From contig NZ_JYLI01000012.1 in the NCBI RefSeq assembly GCF_001439785.1, positions 124,001 to 188,000 of the forward strand: 64,000 bases of DNA, read 5' to 3'. The translations under genes and the position numbers were made by a program. Position 1 is the stretch's first letter. Each line of letters begins with the position of its first letter. Under the pieces are notes generated by a model. It searched no databases, was not told the origin of the DNA, and saw nothing but the letters and a program-made list of their open reading frames with translations. Positions 36,574-45,233 of this stretch are shown one piece after another. Origin of the DNA: Pseudomonas poae (lineage in GTDB: Bacteria; Pseudomonadota; Gammaproteobacteria; Pseudomonadales; Pseudomonadaceae).

Positions 36574-36604
36574 AAAGGCGCCAGATGATTAATCTGGCGC
36601 CTTT
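36574..36604 (-). terminator. Hairpin after the first tRNA-His
   Basis: AAAGGCGCCAGA (36574-36585) with TCTGGCGCCTTT (36593-36604), the same stem as the final terminator of the cluster but with only a broken U run (UUUGCUUU), so read-through into tRNA-Leu is likely. Confidence 0.65.
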
Positions 36605-36611
36605 CAAAATA

Positions 36612-36688
36612 TGGGGTGGACGAAGGGGATCGAACCCTCGACAACGGGAGTCACAATCCCGTGCTCTACCAACTGAGCTACGCCCACC
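36612..36688 (-). tRNA. tRNA-His (GTG), first copy in transcript
   Basis: Same sequence features as 36319-36395: anticodon GTG, G-1 at 36688, encoded CCA at 36612-36614. Together with its 3' hairpin it forms a unit repeated around tRNA-Leu. Confidence 0.97.
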
Positions 36689-36719
36689 ATATAGCGCTAC
36701 TTGTGCCAAAGCTGCCTAA

Positions 36720-36796
36720 TGGCGCACCCGGCAGGACTCGAACCTGCGACCATCCGCTTAGAAGGCGGATGCTCTATCCAGCTGAGCTACGGGCGC
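36720..36796 (-). tRNA. tRNA-Arg (TCT)
   Basis: 77 nt: acceptor GCGCCCG with CGGGTGC, D arm AGCTCAGCTGGATAGAGC, anticodon stem CCGCC/GGCGG with anticodon TCT, T loop GGTTCGAGTCC and encoded CCA. First gene of the Arg-His-Leu-His cluster. Confidence 0.97.
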
Positions 36797-36911
36797 CTTA
36801 TTAATCTGTACTCTTGGAGGATTACAAACTAAGTGCTTTCCAGCCTTGCAGAACAACGATTCTGCTCGACCTTCTTAACCAGTGCTAGGCTGTGCCCGAC
36901 AAGTGCGACGA

Positions 36912-36940
36912 ATAGTATAGAGGGCCCGGAAACCCGTCAA
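36912..36940 (-). promoter_or_regulatory. Promoter of the tRNA cluster
   Basis: On the minus strand TTGACG (36935-36940), 17 bases, TACTAT (36912-36917). Start expected near 36905, about 110 nt before tRNA-Arg. The GC-rich spacer and discriminator fit stringently controlled stable-RNA promoters. Confidence 0.75.
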
Positions 36941-37072
36941 ATCTTTTTTGAAAAAAACTGATTTTATTTAAGGGCTTAGGGCAATTTGCGGACCAAGCGC
37001 CTTTGCCCTCACGCCTCGGCGTGCGAGAATGCGCGCACTTTTCTTCCCCCTCTCGATGGTTAATCACGCGTA

Positions 37073-37927
37073 ATGACTGCACAACTTATCGACGGCAAAT
37101 CAATCGCCGCCAGCCTGCGCCAGCAGATCGCCAAACGCGTTACCGAGCGTCGCGAGCAAGGCCTGCGCACGCCGGGCCTCGCGGTGATCCTGGTGGGCAG
37201 CGATCCTGCCTCTCAGGTTTATGTCTCGCACAAGCGTAAAGACTGTGAAGAGGTCGGCTTTATTTCCAAGGCCTACGACTTGCCCAGCGACACCACTCAA
37301 CAGGCCCTTACCGACCTGATTGACGGCCTCAACGAAGACCCGGGCATCGACGGCATCCTGCTGCAACTGCCACTGCCCGAGCACCTGGACGCGTCCAAAC
37401 TGCTCGAACGCATCCGCCCGGACAAGGACGTCGACGGTTTCCACCCTTATAACGTCGGCCGTCTGGCCCAACGTATCCCGCTGCTGCGCCCGTGCACCCC
37501 CAAAGGCATCATGACGCTGCTCGAAAGCACCGGCATCGACCTCTACGGTCTCGATGCGGTGGTGGTGGGTGCCTCCAACATCGTCGGTCGCCCGATGGCA
37601 ATGGAGCTGCTGCTGGCCGGCTGCACCGTCACCGTTACCCACCGTTTCACCAGGGATCTTGCCGGCCATGTCGGTCGTGCCGACCTGGTCGTGGTCGCCG
37701 CCGGCAAGCCGGGCCTGGTGAAAGGTGAATGGATCAAGCCAGGCGCCATCGTCATTGACGTAGGCATCAACCGCCAGGACGACGGCAAGCTGGTCGGCGA
37801 TGTGGTGTATGACACCGCCCTGCCCCGTGCCGGCTGGATCACGCCGGTGCCGGGTGGCGTAGGTCCAATGACCCGCGCATGCCTGTTGGAAAATACGTTG
37901 TACGCCGCAGAGACCCTGCACGGCTAA
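37073..37927 (+). CDS. folD: Bifunctional methylenetetrahydrofolate dehydrogenase/cyclohydrolase
   Basis: 284 residues, the family length. Signatures '[26 protein letters not shown]' (catalytic lysine in YVxxKxKxC) and the NADP-binding '[31 protein letters not shown]' with '[18 protein letters not shown]' near the end are all present. It interconverts 5,10-methylene- and 10-formyl-tetrahydrofolate in one-carbon metabolism. Divergent from the tRNA cluster, with its own terminator. Confidence 0.97.
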   Translation: MTAQLIDGKSIAASLRQQIAKRVTERREQGLRTPGLAVILVGSDPASQVYVSHKRKDCEEVGFISKAYDLPSDTTQQALTDLIDGLNEDPGIDGILLQLPLPEHLDASKLLERIRPDKDVDGFHPYNVGRLAQRIPLLRPCTPKGIMTLLESTGIDLYGLDAVVVGASNIVGRPMAMELLLAGCTVTVTHRFTRDLAGHVGRADLVVVAAGKPGLVKGEWIKPGAIVIDVGINRQDDGKLVGDVVYDTALPRAGWITPVPGGVGPMTRACLLENTLYAAETLHG

Positions 37928-37942
37928 TAACCTCGCGTACTG

Positions 37943-37976
37943 AAAAAGCCTCGCCTTATCGCGGGGCTTTTTATTG
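37943..37976 (+). terminator. Rho-independent terminator of folD
   Basis: AAAAAGCCTCG...CGCGGGGCTTTTT, a GC-rich stem followed by TTTTTATT, 16 bp after the folD stop. Confidence 0.85.
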
Positions 37977-38135
37977 TCCGTAGAAAAACTGTTTTTTGTT
38001 ATTTTTTAAGCACTTTCGTCTGGTTCTGGAAGAACATTCGACAGTTATCCATCCATACTCCTAGAATGTAACGTCATTTTTCTTACCAGCCGTTTCCCCA
38101 ACGGTCTTTCATTACTTTTTAGCGAGTTCACCCGC

Positions 38136-39059
38136 GTGAAAATTCGTCTCTCTCTTGTCAGTCTGTTTTTCGCTTTGACAGGCACATTCGCCCACGCCGC
38201 CGAAACCACCCAGGCCCCGCGTGATACGTCCAAACTGCAGATCGCTTCCGGCAGCGCCATGCTGGTGGACCTGCAGACCAATAAAGTCATCTATTCCAGC
38301 AACCCCGACGTCGTGGTGCCTATCGCCTCGGTGAGCAAGCTGATGACCGGCCTGATCGTGCTGGAAGCCAAGCAGAACATGGACGAGTACATCGATATCA
38401 ACATCACCGACACGCCGGAGATGAAAGGCGTGTTCTCCCGCGTCAAAATCGGCAGCCAGATGCCGCGCAAGGAAATGCTGCTGATCGCCCTGATGTCCTC
38501 GGAAAACCGCGCCGCCGCGAGCCTGGCGCACCACTATCCGGGAGGTTACGCAGCGTTTATCGCGGCGATGAACGCCAAGGCCAAGGCGCTGGGCATGACC
38601 AGCACCCATTATGTGGAGCCCACCGGCCTGTCGATCCACAACGTGTCGACCGCCCGCGACCTGAGCAAGCTGCTGGCTGCCGCACGGCATTACCCGCTGC
38701 TCAGCCAGTTGAGCACCACCAAGGAAAAGACTGTGTCGTTCCGCAAGCCCAACTACACACTGGGCTTCTCCAACACCGACCACCTGATCAACCGCGCCAA
38801 CTGGGACATCAAGCTGACCAAGACCGGCTTCACCAACCAGGCCGGCCACTGCCTGGTGCTGGTGACCAGCATGGGCAACCGTCCGGTGTCGCTGGTGATC
38901 CTGGATGCGTTCGGCAAATTCACTCACTTTGCCGATGCCGGCCGTATTCGCAATTGGGTCGAGACCGGCAAGAGCGGCTCGGTGCCCGATGTGGCGCTGC
39001 GCTACAAGGCTGACAAGAATCTGAAAAGCCGCCCGAATGCGGCGCATGTACAGCGCTGA
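38136..39059 (+). CDS. pbpG: D-alanyl-D-alanine endopeptidase (PBP7/8)
   Basis: 307 residues from GTG 38136. Signal peptide [21 protein letters not shown]; penicillin-binding motifs SVSK (SxxK), SSEN (SxN) and KTGFTNQAG (KTG) place it in the S11 low-molecular-weight class. '[22 protein letters not shown]' is typical of PbpG. It cuts DD cross-links in peptidoglycan in the periplasm. Single-gene unit between the folD terminator and a REP pair. Confidence 0.93.
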   Translation: MKIRLSLVSLFFALTGTFAHAAETTQAPRDTSKLQIASGSAMLVDLQTNKVIYSSNPDVVVPIASVSKLMTGLIVLEAKQNMDEYIDINITDTPEMKGVFSRVKIGSQMPRKEMLLIALMSSENRAAASLAHHYPGGYAAFIAAMNAKAKALGMTSTHYVEPTGLSIHNVSTARDLSKLLAAARHYPLLSQLSTTKEKTVSFRKPNYTLGFSNTDHLINRANWDIKLTKTGFTNQAGHCLVLVTSMGNRPVSLVILDAFGKFTHFADAGRIRNWVETGKSGSVPDVALRYKADKNLKSRPNAAHVQR

Positions 39060-39100
39060 ATAATGCAGCAAGTTCCAATTCAGGAACAGTTCCAGATGAG

Positions 39101-39185
39101 GAGGGGAGCTTGCCCGCGAAAGCGGTGGGTCAGTCACTATCAATGTTTGCCGGGGCGACGCCTTCGCTGGCAAGCCAGCTCCCAC
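39101..39185. repeat. REPIN-like repeat, third type (85 bp)
   Basis: GGGGAGCTTGCCCGCGAAAGCGGTGGGTCAG at the left and CGCCTTCGCTGGCAAGCCAGCTCCC at the right form imperfect inverted ends around a short centre. It is the GGGAGCTTGC class of REP pairs common between genes of fluorescent pseudomonads. Confidence 0.75.
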
Positions 39186-39234
39186 ATTTGATCTTCGTTA
39201 CTTTGAGCATCGCGTTCGCTTAACTGAACGGCAT

Positions 39235-39253
39235 GGGGGCTTGCCCCCTCCCA
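39235..39253. repeat. Short REP palindrome
   Basis: GGGGGCTTGCCCCCTCCC single REP, 22 bp after which the minus-strand C39-like gene ends; same class as 14396-14417. Confidence 0.8.
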
Positions 39254-39275
39254 CACTCATTTGCATGCCAACATT

Positions 39276-39938
39276 CTATTTATGTTCGGCCAACACTTTG
39301 AGCGCCTGAGCCGCTGCCTGCTCCTGCCCGGCCTCGGCGGTGGCATTGGCGGCGTCGCGCCAACGCTGCGCATCGACATTTGCCGGCAACTGACTCGGAC
39401 GTTGGGTCAGGATTGCCCAGCTTCCGGCGCTGCTCCATTTTGATTCGAAATCACTGAAGTCCATCAACAGACGCCGGTTCATGCCCGAGCGCAGCAGCAC
39501 CGTGCTTTTCTGCTGGTTGAAGCCGACCACCACCACATACCGCGCGTCCGACCACAGCCCGCCACCGAGGCGCGCCATCACCGGGTAACCGGCAGCCACC
39601 TGCGCCAGCACGGCCGTCAGCCTTGCGTCCAGCGGGTACACCATCAGCCCGTATTCACGCGCCAGCACCTGCATGTTGCGCGCAAGGTCGGCCTCGGCGC
39701 CGGGCAGATGCAACGGCTTATCCAGCAGTCCCGGTGTCATCACAATGCCTTGTTGCGACAGCATGCTGGCCAATGCCGTGGGACCGCTTTGATAGGCCTC
39801 GCTGCGAAAGGTCGGCACGCCGTTGAGTTCCATGCGTTCCGGCAGGCCTGCCAGTTTCGAGGGATGGGAGGAACACGCCGCCAGCCCCACTGCACAGGCC
39901 AGCCACAAGACAGGTTTCAGGTTCAAGGGTAACCGCAA
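39276..39938 (-). CDS. C39 peptidase-like lipoprotein lacking catalytic residues
   Basis: 220 residues with a lipobox 'LACAVGLAACSS'. The domain (about 40-180) follows the papain-like C39 pattern of Pseudomonas peptidase-TPR proteins, but the active-site 'YQCGPAALA' has become 'YQSGPTALASML' (S51) and the histidine segment 'HYVVVxGY' reads 'ARYVVVVGFNQQKSTVLLRSG' (R133). Both catalytic positions are therefore lost, and the protein is more likely a binding or scaffold protein at the envelope. The C-terminal helix (about 185-220) resembles part of a TPR. Family assignment is by motif. Confidence 0.7.
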   Translation of the reverse strand: MRLPLNLKPVLWLACAVGLAACSSHPSKLAGLPERMELNGVPTFRSEAYQSGPTALASMLSQQGIVMTPGLLDKPLHLPGAEADLARNMQVLAREYGLMVYPLDARLTAVLAQVAAGYPVMARLGGGLWSDARYVVVVGFNQQKSTVLLRSGMNRRLLMDFSDFESKWSSAGSWAILTQRPSQLPANVDAQRWRDAANATAEAGQEQAAAQALKVLAEHK

Positions 39939-40113
39939 TTTTCTACTCTCTGATCAACCGCCAATGAGGGCACAAATCATAGCCCAATCACGGCTGTGGT
40001 TATGCAAACGAGTTGGATGGCATGACCATTGGTCAACAACAGGCAACCGTCACGTAGCCAGGCTGTCAACCAAGAAGACCGAGTGTGCCCCGTGCGGGCA
40101 AGAGGAGGCCGGA

Positions 40114-40281
40114 ATGAGCCTTGTAACAACCATTGCGATGTTGATCTGCGGTTGGCTGGCGGTGGCCGCCGCCATGTTGTGGGGGGTATTGCGCATTGCC
40201 CGTCGGCACCATCACCCCCACGCCACACCCGTAAAGCCGCAAAAGGCGCGGTGCGCCACGCCTAGCCAGGCATGCAACTGA
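40114..40281 (+). CDS. 55-residue single-span membrane protein
   Basis: ATG 40114 is preceded by AAGAGGAGGCCGGA, an excellent ribosome site. The product has one hydrophobic helix (MSLVTTIAMLICGWLAVAAAMLWGVLRIA) and then a His/Arg/Lys-rich cytosolic tail with two cysteines near the end. The frame is open further upstream but without a site. Its last 20 bp overlap, tail-to-tail, the lipoprotein gene on the other strand. Function unknown. Confidence 0.6.
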   Translation: MSLVTTIAMLICGWLAVAAAMLWGVLRIARRHHHPHATPVKPQKARCATPSQACN

Positions 40282-40666
40282 AGTCCTGAGTCGCCGCAAC
40301 CTCTTTGCCGTGCCCATCCATCAGTGTTGCGCGCACGGTTGTGCCCAGACTGGACTCCACCAGCGTGTAGTGCTCGCCCGCCTTGAAATGCCTGTACTCG
40401 ACCCTACCCTGGCAGTCCTGCTGATTGTCGTCGCCCGCCGGCTCCTCGAACAACGTCACGTCGAGCCGATGATCTCCCGGTGTCACTTCAAAAAAGCGCC
40501 CGTCGTCCACCCGCTTGCCATCCACCCGCTCGGCCATCAGATCATTTGGGGTTTCTTCCTTCAAGCCGATCCACGCATCGCCCGGATCAGCCTTGGGGAG
40601 CGGGCCGGCGCAGGCCGACAGCAATACAGCGACAACAGGCATCAAGCACAGCGTTTTCAATGACAT
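40262..40666 (-). CDS. Small lipoprotein of unknown function
   Basis: 134 residues from ATG 40666 with GGAG upstream. The lipobox 'VVAVLLSACAGP' is clear. The rest contains 'GDHRLDVTLFEEP' and 'YRHFKAGEHYTLVESS', a pattern like PEGA-related beta domains in which a value is built into a signal ('pGdHrl.v'). Likely sits on the inner face of the outer membrane. Overlaps the convergent small membrane gene by 20 bp. Confidence 0.7.
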   Translation of the reverse strand: MSLKTLCLMPVVAVLLSACAGPLPKADPGDAWIGLKEETPNDLMAERVDGKRVDDGRFFEVTPGDHRLDVTLFEEPAGDDNQQDCQGRVEYRHFKAGEHYTLVESSLGTTVRATLMDGHGKEVAATQDFSCMPG

Positions 40667-40801
40667 GACAGAACTCCGGAAAAGACAGTTGCGATGGGCA
40701 ACAAGCTTGAAGAGCGGTCGTTTGCAGAACAAATGAATACGGATGAAGCAATGTTAAGCCGCTGACTAAATCTTCCTTCATCTGGCTGAAAGGTGCGTGT
40801 T

Positions 40802-40846
40802 AGGCGGGTCGCCCGAGACTGCCGGGGTTTGCAATCCCGCCTTTTT
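40802..40846 (+). terminator. Terminator-like hairpin in the leader of the RND operon
   Basis: AGGCGGG (40802-40808) pairs with CCCGCCT (40836-40842) followed by five T, ending 12 bp before the RND start codon and overlapping its ribosome site region (TTTTTGGAGAG). It could terminate leader transcripts (attenuation) or hide the ribosome site. Confidence 0.5.
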
Positions 40847-40858
40847 GGAGAGTCACGC

Positions 40859-43800
40859 ATGCTCGGGCTGGTAAAGACCGCACTGCACAAGCCGTACACC
40901 TTCATCGTGTTGGCCATCGTCATCTGCATCATCGGGCCGATGGCGGCCCTGCGTACCCCCACAGATGTGTTCCCGGATATCGGCATCCCCGTGGTTGCGG
41001 TGGTGTGGCAATACAACGGCCTGTCGCCGGACGCCATGGCCGGTCGGGTGATCTACACCTATGAGCGCGCGTTGAGCACCACCGTCAACGACATCGAACA
41101 TATCGAATCGCAATCGCTGCCCGGCATGGGCATCGTCAAAATTTTCTTCCAGACCGGCGTGGATATCCGCACCGCCAACGCCCAGGTCACCGCCGTCTCA
41201 CAGACCGTGCTCAAGCAAATGCCGCCGGGCATCACGCCGCCGCTGATCCTCAACTACAGCGCCTCCACGGTGCCGATCCTGCAAATGGCGTTTTCCAGCC
41301 CCAGTCTCTCCGAAGCGAGGATTCGCGACCTGGTGCAGAACGCTATCCGCTTGCCCCTGAGCGCCCTGCCCGGCCTGGCTATGCCCACCCCCATGGGCGG
41401 CAGGCAACGCCAGATCACCCTTGACCTGGACCCACAGGCCCTGGCCGCCAAAGGCCTGTCGGCACAGGACGTGGGCACGGCCCTGGCACTGCAGAACCAG
41501 ATCATCCCGGTGGGCACCGCCAAGCTGGGGCCCAACGAATACACGGTCCTGCTCAACAACAGCCCCAAGGCCATCGACGAACTCAACGACCTGCCGATCA
41601 AGACCGTCGACGGCGCGCTGATCACCATCGGTCAGGTGGCCCACGTGCGCGACGGCTCGCCGCCGCAGACCAACATCGTGCGCGTCGACGGCCATCGCGC
41701 AGTGCTGATGCCGGCGCTGAAAAACGGCAGCATCTCGACCCTGTCGATCATCGACGGCATCCGTAAAATGCTGCCACGCATCAACGAAACCCTGCCGCCG
41801 TCGCTGAAGACTTCGCTGCTGGGTGACGCCTCGGTGTTCGTCAAGCAATCAGTGGGCAGCGTGGCCCAGGAAGGCATCATCGCCGCGCTGCTGACCAGCG
41901 CGATGATCCTGCTGTTCCTCGGCAGCTGGCGCTCCACCGTGATCATCGCCGCGTCGATTCCCCTCGCCGTGCTCTCGGCCATCGCGCTGCTGGCGGTCAG
42001 CGGGCAAACGCTCAACGTCATGACCCTTGGCGGCTTGGCATTGGCGGTAGGGATTCTGGTGGACGACGCCACGGTGACCATCGAAAACATCAACTGGCAC
42101 CTGGAACAGGGCAAGGCGGTGAAGACCGCGATCCTTGACGGCGCCGCGCAGATCGTCGGTCCGGCCTTCGTTTCGCTGCTGTGCATCTGCATCGTGTTCG
42201 TGCCGATGTTTCTGCTGCAAGGCATCGCCGGCTATCTGTTCCGGCCGATGGCGCTGGCGGTGATGTTCGCCATGGCCAGCTCGTTCATCCTCTCGCGCAC
42301 CCTGGTGCCGACCCTGGCGATGTATCTGCTCAAGCCACACGCGCCGGAGCCGGGCCCAGGCCATCATCCGGAAGATGCCTTCATCAATCACCATGAGGGC
42401 GAGCATCACCCGCAGCCGCGCCATGCGATGCTGCAATCGGTGGTGAATGTCCAGCAGGGCTTCGAGCGACGCTTTTCGAACCTGCGCGATACCTACCATG
42501 GCCTGCTGACGCTTGCCCTGGGCCAGCGCAAACGCTTTATCGCAGGCTTTCTCGCGTGCGTGCTGGCCTCGTTCCTGCTGCTGCCGAGCCTGGGCGAGGA
42601 CTTCTTCCCCGCCACCGACGCCGGTGCCCTGGCGCTTCACGTGCGCCTGCCGCTGGGCACGCGCATCGAAGAAAGCGCCGCCGCGTTCGACCGCATTGAA
42701 GCGCGCATTCGCCAAGTGATTCCGGCCACTGAGCTGGACACCATCGTCGACAATATCGGCATTCCGCTCAGCGGCATCGACATGGCCTACAGCAGCAGCG
42801 GCACCATCGGCCCGCAGGACGGCGATATTCAGGTCAGCCTGAAAAAGGATCACGCACCCAGCGCCGACTACATCAAACAACTGCGCGAAACCCTGCCCCG
42901 AAGCTTCCCCGGCAGCCACTTCGCGTTCCTGCCCGCAGACATCAGCAGCCAGATCCTCAACTTCGGCACGCCGGCGCCGCTGGACATTAAAATCTCCGGG
43001 CGCAGCGATGCCGAAAACCGCGCCTATGCGGTGGAACTTGAGCGGCGCCTGCAGCATGTGCCGGGCATTGCCGACCTGCGTCTGCAGCAGTCCACCGGCT
43101 ATCCGTCGCTGCAGGTGAATGTCGACCGGCTGCGCGCCAATGGCCTGGGCATCACGGAAAAGGACGTGACCAACAGCATGGTGGCGTCGCTGGCCGGCAG
43201 CTCCCAGGTGGCGCCGACGTTCTGGCTCAACCCGGCCAATGGCGTGTCGTATTCGATTGTGGCGGCAACGCCGCAGTACCGCCTCGACAGCTTGCCGGCG
43301 CTCGAAGCACTGCCGGTGACCGGCACCGACGGCCAGTCGCAGATCCTCGCCGGTGTCGCCAGCATTTCCCGCACTCACAGCCCGGCCGTGGTGACCCACT
43401 ACAACATCCAGCCAACGCTGGACCTCTACGCCAACGTGCAAGGCCGTGACCTCGGCGGCGTCGCCCGTGACGTACAAACCGTACTGGATGACACCGCGCA
43501 CCTGCGCCCCAAAGGCGCGACGATCAGCCTGCACGGGCAGATCGACGCGCTGCACGAAGCCTTCACCGGCTTGAGCGTCGGCCTGCTCGGCGCAGTGCTG
43601 CTGATCTACCTGCTGATCGTGGTCAACTTCCAGTCCTGGGCCGACCCCTTCGTGATCATCACCGCCTTGCCGGCCGCGCTGGCCGGCATCGTGTGGATGC
43701 TGTTCCTCAGCGGCACATCGCTGTCGGTGCCGGCACTCACCGGCGCGATCCTGTGCATGGGCGTGGCGACGGCCAATTCGATCCTGGTGGTGAGCTTCTG

Positions 43801-44080
43801 CCGTGAGCGCCTGGCCGTGCATGGCGATGCGTTGAAGGCCGCACTCGAGGCCGGCTACACACGCTTTCGCCCGGTGTGCATGACCGCCCTGGCGATGATC
43901 ATCGGCATGCTGCCCCTGGCCCTGTCCCAGGAGCAAAACGCGCCCCTGGGCCGTGCCGTCATTGGCGGCCTGATCTGCGCCACCGTCGCCACCCTGCTAT
44001 TCGTTCCCGTGGTTTTCAGCCTGGTCCACGGACGCCACCCTACTCGCGCCACTGCTGGAGAAACCCCTCATGTCGTCTGA
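40859..44080 (+). CDS. RND efflux permease
   Basis: 1073 residues from ATG 40859 (GGAGAG upstream). Twelve membrane helices with two large periplasmic loops are expected; 'GGLALAVGILVDDATVTIENINWHLEQGK' in helix 4 carries the DD pair of proton-relay drug exporters, and 'ALTGAILCMGVATANSILVVSFCRERL' matches helix 10. This is nearer to the multidrug (HAE-1-like) than to the heavy-metal branch. A His-rich insert 'GHHPEDAFINHHEGEHHPQPRH' at about 515-540 in the central cytoplasmic loop is unusual. First gene of a permease-adaptor-outer membrane factor operon; genes overlap by 11 bp. Confidence 0.92.
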   Translation: MLGLVKTALHKPYTFIVLAIVICIIGPMAALRTPTDVFPDIGIPVVAVVWQYNGLSPDAMAGRVIYTYERALSTTVNDIEHIESQSLPGMGIVKIFFQTGVDIRTANAQVTAVSQTVLKQMPPGITPPLILNYSASTVPILQMAFSSPSLSEARIRDLVQNAIRLPLSALPGLAMPTPMGGRQRQITLDLDPQALAAKGLSAQDVGTALALQNQIIPVGTAKLGPNEYTVLLNNSPKAIDELNDLPIKTVDGALITIGQVAHVRDGSPPQTNIVRVDGHRAVLMPALKNGSISTLSIIDGIRKMLPRINETLPPSLKTSLLGDASVFVKQSVGSVAQEGIIAALLTSAMILLFLGSWRSTVIIAASIPLAVLSAIALLAVSGQTLNVMTLGGLALAVGILVDDATVTIENINWHLEQGKAVKTAILDGAAQIVGPAFVSLLCICIVFVPMFLLQGIAGYLFRPMALAVMFAMASSFILSRTLVPTLAMYLLKPHAPEPGPGHHPEDAFINHHEGEHHPQPRHAMLQSVVNVQQGFERRFSNLRDTYHGLLTLALGQRKRFIAGFLACVLASFLLLPSLGEDFFPATDAGALALHVRLPLGTRIEESAAAFDRIEARIRQVIPATELDTIVDNIGIPLSGIDMAYSSSGTIGPQDGDIQVSLKKDHAPSADYIKQLRETLPRSFPGSHFAFLPADISSQILNFGTPAPLDIKISGRSDAENRAYAVELERRLQHVPGIADLRLQQSTGYPSLQVNVDRLRANGLGITEKDVTNSMVASLAGSSQVAPTFWLNPANGVSYSIVAATPQYRLDSLPALEALPVTGTDGQSQILAGVASISRTHSPAVVTHYNIQPTLDLYANVQGRDLGGVARDVQTVLDDTAHLRPKGATISLHGQIDALHEAFTGLSVGLLGAVLLIYLLIVVNFQSWADPFVIITALPAALAGIVWMLFLSGTSLSVPALTGAILCMGVATANSILVVSFCRERLAVHGDALKAALEAGYTRFRPVCMTALAMIIGMLPLALSQEQNAPLGRAVIGGLICATVATLLFVPVVFSLVHGRHPTRATAGETPHVV

Positions 44081-45233
44081 TCACACCCCCTCGCGCAAGC
44101 GCTTGATGCTCCTGGGCGTCGGCGGCCTGACCCTGGCCGCCCTGTTGGTCGCCCACGGTCTGCACGCGCGCGCACTGCACGCGCGCTCGGTCAGCGCCTG
44201 GACCGAAACCGCTGCCATCGCACAGGTCAGGGTGGTGCAACCCCAACGCAACGCCGCCGGCGATACCCTACGCTTGCCCGCGCACCTGGAGGCCTGGAGC
44301 AAGGCGCCGATCCATGCGCGGGTCAGCGGCTACCTCAAGGACTGGAAAGTCGATATCGGCAGCCGGGTCAAGGCCGGGCAGGTGCTCGCCGACATCGACA
44401 GCCCGGACCTGGACCAGCAATTGGCGCAAACCCATGCGCAACTGGTCCAGCAACAAGCCAATGCGCGCCTGGCGGCCACCACTGCCACGCGTTGGCAACA
44501 CCTGCTGGCGAGCCATTCGGTGTCGCGTCAGGAAGCCGATGAGAAAACCTCGGATGCGGCCGCCGCCAAGGCCAATGCCCAGGCCGCCGCAGCCGACTAT
44601 GCGCGACTGCGCGCACTGGAAAGCTACAAGACCCTGCGCGCACCGTTCGCCGGCACCATCACCGCGCGTAATACCGATATCGGCCAGTTGATCAAGGCCG
44701 ATACCGACAGCAACCTGGCCTTGTTCAACCTCGCCGACACGCACCAATTGCGCCTGTATGTGCCGGTGCCGCAGAACTACGCGGCGGTTATCCATCCGGG
44801 CCTGCACGCCGAGCTGACGGTGCCCGAGCATCCTGGCGAACACTTCAAGGCGCGCTTGGTCGGCGACTCCACCGCCATCGACCGCCGTTCCGGTACCCTG
44901 CTCGCGCAGTTCGTGGTCGATAACCCAGGCGATGCGTTGCTGCCCGGCGATTACGCCGAAGCCACGCTGCCGGTTCCAGCCGATACCCACGGCGTGAGCA
45001 TTCCGGCCAGCGCATTGATCTTCCGTGCCCAGGGCACTCAGGTGGCGCTGCTGGATGCGCAGAACCATGTGCACTTGCAGGGCATTCATATCGGCCTCGA
45101 CCTGGGCGCTCGCCTGGTGATCGATCAAGGGCTCAACTCCGCCGACCGCGTGGTCGACAACCCGCCCGATGCACTGCGCGAGGGCGATCCGGTGCAGCTG
45201 GCCGCTACCGCTGGAGGTGCGCATGCGGCGTGA
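44070..45233 (+). CDS. RND efflux periplasmic adaptor (HlyD/AcrA type)
   Basis: 387 residues: N-terminal membrane or signal helix (about 11-30), lipoyl half 'HARVSGYLKDWKVDIGSRVKAGQVLADIDSPDLDQQL', alpha-hairpin coiled coil (about 112-190), second lipoyl half 'YKTLRAPFAGTITARNTDIGQLIKADTD' and beta-barrel. It links the permease to the outer membrane channel. ATG lies 11 bp inside the end of the permease gene. Confidence 0.92.
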   Translation: MSSDHTPSRKRLMLLGVGGLTLAALLVAHGLHARALHARSVSAWTETAAIAQVRVVQPQRNAAGDTLRLPAHLEAWSKAPIHARVSGYLKDWKVDIGSRVKAGQVLADIDSPDLDQQLAQTHAQLVQQQANARLAATTATRWQHLLASHSVSRQEADEKTSDAAAAKANAQAAAADYARLRALESYKTLRAPFAGTITARNTDIGQLIKADTDSNLALFNLADTHQLRLYVPVPQNYAAVIHPGLHAELTVPEHPGEHFKARLVGDSTAIDRRSGTLLAQFVVDNPGDALLPGDYAEATLPVPADTHGVSIPASALIFRAQGTQVALLDAQNHVHLQGIHIGLDLGARLVIDQGLNSADRVVDNPPDALREGDPVQLAATAGGAHAA

